A stretch of 32,658 nucleotides of DNA from Flavobacteriales bacterium (GTDB lineage Bacteria > Bacteroidota > Bacteroidia > NORP154): contig JAESRW010000165.1 in the NCBI GenBank assembly GCA_016764395.1, positions 1 through 32,658 of the forward strand. Direction: 5' to 3'. This document shows, in pieces, positions 30,387 through 32,658 of this stretch. The notes beneath the pieces were generated by a model. That model had not been told where the DNA came from. It worked only from the letters and a program-made list of their open reading frames with translations, and did not search any database. Position numbers and translations under genes: made by a program. The stretch's first letter is position 1. Each line of letters opens with the position of its first letter.

Positions 30387-30815
30387 TTAAGTGGCGATGT
30401 CATGCCAGTTCTGAAAGTCGTCAGCATCCAGTTCCTTTCTTAATCGGTCCGTGAGCGCTTCATTAAATTTCAGGCGGTATGCTGCAGCCACATCCGGAAG
30501 CCTGCCTTTGGTATCTCTTGCTAGTAGTTTGAGTGCTTCTTCATCCGTGCCGTCAAAATCTATCATCGCTTCAAAACCGGAAGGATTGGAAGCTGCCCGG
30601 TACCGTTGTGCCAATTGATTGACATCCTTGCCCTCGTTTCGATTGAACCTCTTTTCACGTCTGTTGGCTTGCCACTTTTTTACTCCACCCTTTATTATGA
30701 CAATCAGGGTGAAGATCACAATCCCGAGCTGCACGAACTTGTTACTCAATACTGCCTTGGTGGCCTTCAAAGCCCCATTTGCTGCCAATGCTATTGCTGG
30801 ATTTCCCAATGCCAT
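30387..30815 (-). CDS. membrane-anchored protein with one annexin-like repeat
   Basis: A 142-aa protein. The first 25 residues are Ala-rich, then comes a membrane helix (FVQLGIVIFTLIVIIKGGV, ~28-46) and a basic stretch (KKWQANRREKRFNR). Residues ~80-140 resemble one annexin repeat: DFDGTDEEALKLLARDTKG matches the GTDE calcium-loop helix start, and VAAAYRLKFNEALTDRLRK followed by ELDADDF matches the Y-x-x-x-F/Y-x-x-x-L...EL...F end of the repeat. The first Gly of the canonical GxGTD loop is missing. Real annexins use four repeats, so a single copy on a membrane anchor is odd. This assignment is from pattern reading only. Confidence 0.7.
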   Translation of the reverse strand: MALGNPAIALAANGALKATKAVLSNKFVQLGIVIFTLIVIIKGGVKKWQANRREKRFNRNEGKDVNQLAQRYRAASNPSGFEAMIDFDGTDEEALKLLARDTKGRLPDVAAAYRLKFNEALTDRLRKELDADDFQNWHDIAT

Positions 30816-30826
30816 ACCTTTTGTTT

Positions 30827-31075
30827 TTAAGAGAATCTTGTGAATGCCTTCCTTGCAATATTCAGGTAGTCTCCCATAGTGAGTTCCTGCCCATCTTCTG
30901 GGGCGACTTCCTTGATAAACTCAATGATCTCCGGGTTCTCAACAATGACATCGACGGCTTGTACCAAATCGTCGTGGTGCATGTTGTCCATTAAGTCCTG
31001 GAATGCCTGGAGCTTTTCTTCTAAAGCCTCGGGGCTCTCAGCTTCGATACTTAGGTTAACCGTATAAGTCTTCAT
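30827..31075 (-). CDS. small acidic protein, function unknown
   Basis: An 82-aa soluble protein starting MKTYTVNLSIEAESPEALEE. A predicted beta strand is followed by acidic amphipathic helices (KLQAFQDLMDNMHHDDLVQA, VIVENPEIIEFIKEVAP). There is no signal, membrane segment or Cys. It is spaced 11 bp from the annexin-like gene and 2 bp after the coiled-coil gene, so it is in the same transcription unit. No family recognised; small size and position suit an accessory or scaffolding protein. Confidence 0.72.
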   Translation of the reverse strand: MKTYTVNLSIEAESPEALEEKLQAFQDLMDNMHHDDLVQAVDVIVENPEIIEFIKEVAPEDGQELTMGDYLNIARKAFTRFS

Positions 31076-31077
31076 TC

Positions 31078-32112
31078 TTAGTTTGTTTTTGATTCTTCGT
31101 ATTGAAAATTGTCATCCTGTTCCTCTGCATTTTGCTCTGGTTCGAACTTAGCTGGAGGTTCCTGTTCAGTTAAGGGTTCTTCTTCGGATAAATCCACGGT
31201 GGACATGTCAGGTAACACCTCGTCGATCACATTCGGAACATGCTCCTGCTCTTCATACTTGGCGATCTCTTCTTCAATCTCCTGATCTAAATCATCCGTG
31301 TTGTGATTAGGATCGGGCTCAATGGAGAACTTTACTTTACTCCGTTTCCTGGGCTTTTCTTGTTCTTTGTCCGTGCTGCCTAATCCTTTCTCTGGGTTCC
31401 TTGCGCTGTCCTTGATCCAGTCCTTTACCATGCCTCCCAATGCATTGGGAATTACTTTCAAATATCCCTTTACATCGTCCTGGATCTCCCGCTGCTTTTC
31501 ATCGATCGACTGTTCAGCGAGTGCCAGGGTATGTTCCCTTTCGTTAAGGCGGTTTTCACGCTCTGCCAGTAGCATTTCCTTAAACTTGATGTTTTGCTCG
31601 ATCAGCTTGTTGTGCATGTCCTGTTTCATGCCTTCGTTCTTCAGCTCGTACTCTTTGCGCAAGCCGGTCAACTGCATATCCAGTTCATCCTTGAAGGCAA
31701 AGGGTTCCGCCTGAAGGACTCTTGGTTCAGGAGCCGGCTCTGGAGCCGATGTGGTGAGGTTGATATTGACATTTCCGTGTTTGTCCACGTCATGGGGCAC
31801 TCCGTTTATCTTGACCGTTTCATCAGATTCAGGTTCTAACCAGTCAATTTCTTCATTGATCTTGATAAAAAAGGGTGGGTTCTGTCTTGCAGACTGCTCG
31901 TTTGTACCGTATTTGATCTGCACTTCTGCATCTACACCGTCACTTATAATCTTATCAAGCACTTCAGAGAATGACTTGCTTTCCGGATTATTTTCATCTA
32001 CCGCGTTTATGGTGACGCCGTTATCATCCTTGACAGACCAGTACTTGTAGCGGGTGACCTTCTTTTTGGCCAGCTCAGCGTTGATATAGTTCTTAACTTT
32101 CTGCATTGTCAT
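31078..32112 (-). CDS. coiled-coil protein of the prophage-like cassette
   Basis: A 344-aa soluble protein. Residues ~1-115 form a mixed alpha/beta head (RYKYWSVKDDNGVTINAVDE, then FFIKINEEIDWLEP). A Pro/Ala linker (TSAPEPAPEPRV) leads into a long coiled coil, ~140-215 (GMKQDMHNKLIEQNIKFKEM, EHTLALAEQSIDEKQREIQD). A short amphipathic helix (IPNALGGMVKDWIKDSA) and a strongly acidic tail complete it. The start overlaps the preceding 133-aa gene by 20 nt; ATG at 32106 is an alternative. The head-rod-tail build would suit a scaffold, spike or structural protein, but no family was recognised. Confidence 0.75.
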   Translation of the reverse strand: MTMQKVKNYINAELAKKKVTRYKYWSVKDDNGVTINAVDENNPESKSFSEVLDKIISDGVDAEVQIKYGTNEQSARQNPPFFIKINEEIDWLEPESDETVKINGVPHDVDKHGNVNINLTTSAPEPAPEPRVLQAEPFAFKDELDMQLTGLRKEYELKNEGMKQDMHNKLIEQNIKFKEMLLAERENRLNEREHTLALAEQSIDEKQREIQDDVKGYLKVIPNALGGMVKDWIKDSARNPEKGLGSTDKEQEKPRKRSKVKFSIEPDPNHNTDDLDQEIEEEIAKYEEQEHVPNVIDEVLPDMSTVDLSEEEPLTEQEPPAKFEPEQNAEEQDDNFQYEESKTN

Positions 32113-32494
32113 CAGTAAATGTTACTCTTACATACCGAATGAAGAAGCCCGTTTTCTCTCCTACAAATCTGATCTTTACATTGCTCCAATGACGGCTGAT
32201 AAGTGGGCTTTCTATGTAATCGTAGTAGTTAATGGAGCTTTGGATTTTAGCCCGGTAATAGACCCTTGTGTTCTCTCGGTTGTAGCTGACCTTAGTAGTC
32301 CCTGAAACCAAATCGACCGTAAACGGATCTCGCTGCTTGGTGGAGAAATAGCAGACATACACAGCTTCGTTTGCGCCTACTTTGATCTGTTTAGGGTTTT
32401 CTGCTAATTCATCAGTCATATAGAAACAGGTAATGCCCTTTGTGAGCATGTCCTGTTTGATCATTTCCGTAAGCAGCGTATCGTTGGTATTCAT
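32093..32494 (-). CDS. 133-aa protein of the prophage-like cassette, beta-rich
   Basis: A 133-aa protein without signal or membrane segment. A helical start (NTNDTLLTEMIKQDMLTKGI) is followed by alternating strands (EAVYVCYFSTKQRDPFTVDL, NTRVYYRAKIQSSINYYDYI, VKIRFVGEKTGFFIRYVRVT). The beta-sandwich look is compatible with a small structural or capsid-accessory protein, but this is inference. Its ATG overlaps the stop of the upstream partial gene by 4 nt (ATGA) and its end overlaps the coiled-coil gene by 20 nt, so the whole set is translationally coupled. Confidence 0.75.
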   Translation of the reverse strand: MNTNDTLLTEMIKQDMLTKGITCFYMTDELAENPKQIKVGANEAVYVCYFSTKQRDPFTVDLVSGTTKVSYNRENTRVYYRAKIQSSINYYDYIESPLISRHWSNVKIRFVGEKTGFFIRYVRVTFTDDNAES

Positions 32495-32658
32495 CGGCTT
32501 TCAATTATCAGATACACATTGGCTCTCTGTTTGGTACGGCTCGTTACCATGCCTCTAATCACTTGTCCATGCAGCTCCAACCATGTCTTAACAATCCGGC
32601 TGTCAGGGGAGAAGTGGGGAGCATTGCCCGAAACATTCTGGTTGAATTTCAAATCGGT
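32491..32658 (-). CDS. C-terminal 55 residues of a gene cut by the right edge
   Basis: The frame is open from the right edge to TGA at 32491-32493. The visible end includes FNQNVSGNAPHFSPDSRIVK and TWLELHGQVIRGMVTSRTKQ, and it finishes ANVYLIIESR. It continues the overlapping minus-strand series, so it belongs to the same operon. The fragment is too short to identify; the polar strand-turn pattern would suit a virion or other structural protein. Confidence 0.7.
   Translation of the reverse strand, partial: TDLKFNQNVSGNAPHFSPDSRIVKTWLELHGQVIRGMVTSRTKQRANVYLIIESR

Overview
The window reads as chromosome of a Bacteroidota bacterium, most likely a Cytophagales-type marine or environmental lineage (inference from protein style; no rRNA is present to fix it). 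The support is direct: several genes are preceded by a Bacteroidota-type -7 box (TAnnTTTG at 3288-3295 minus, 3357-3364, 14218-14225, 21079-21086, 22228-22235, 22376-22383, 26122-26129), Shine-Dalgarno sites are weak, and the gene set includes phylum-typical families (DUF1599, the DoxX/BT_3928 type with a CGCFGD motif, PD40/SPOR giants).

Bases 1-21909 are ordinary housekeeping chromosome. On the minus strand, reading leftwards from a divergent promoter region near 3280, lie dapD (lysine/peptidoglycan precursor), a GT9 glycosyltransferase, a Sua5/YciO protein, a small lipoprotein and the 5' end of a CCA-adding enzyme/poly(A) polymerase. Rightwards run ruvX, def and a TPR lipoprotein, tightly overlapped. 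folP converges on them and is divergent from a second plus-strand operon: DUF1599, DoxX-like membrane protein, ABC permease, tpiA and a 1536-aa exported protein, followed by plsY under its own promoter. Then come a ~1960-aa envelope protein (TPR, PD40 propeller, coiled coil, degenerate Glu-rich repeats, three SPOR-like domains) and an M48 lipoprotein protease.

Bases 21910-26148 are a scarred, AT-rich accessory boundary. A tRNA-Arg(ACG) gene is cut off just after its anticodon stem; about 100 bp later lies a complete but different tRNA-Arg(ACG) with its own promoter, preceded by three TTTGCAAA palindromes. A 14-bp copy of the 3' end of the intact tRNA recurs 175 bp further on. Next is an 891-aa protein joining a Cas4/RecB-like Fe-S nuclease, a DEDD exonuclease-like domain and an IS66-type DDE transposase, and then an orphan array of 24-bp repeats resembling an IS21-type transposon end.

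Bases 26149-28478 hold a probable toxin-antitoxin pair (52-aa protein plus GNAT acetyltransferase), a decayed gene fragment and a deaminase/GHKL-ATPase/winged-helix fusion that looks like a defence or stress gene.

From 28478 to the right edge, a palindrome-rich spacer precedes a compact minus-strand cassette of eight overlapping or close-set small genes, four of them single-span membrane proteins, including an anchored M15 peptidase, an anchored RadC/JAB protein and an anchored protein with an annexin-like repeat. It looks like the distal end of a prophage-like element, possibly a tailless membrane-containing virus. No capsid or packaging gene is visible here, so this is the most speculative and most interesting part of the window.
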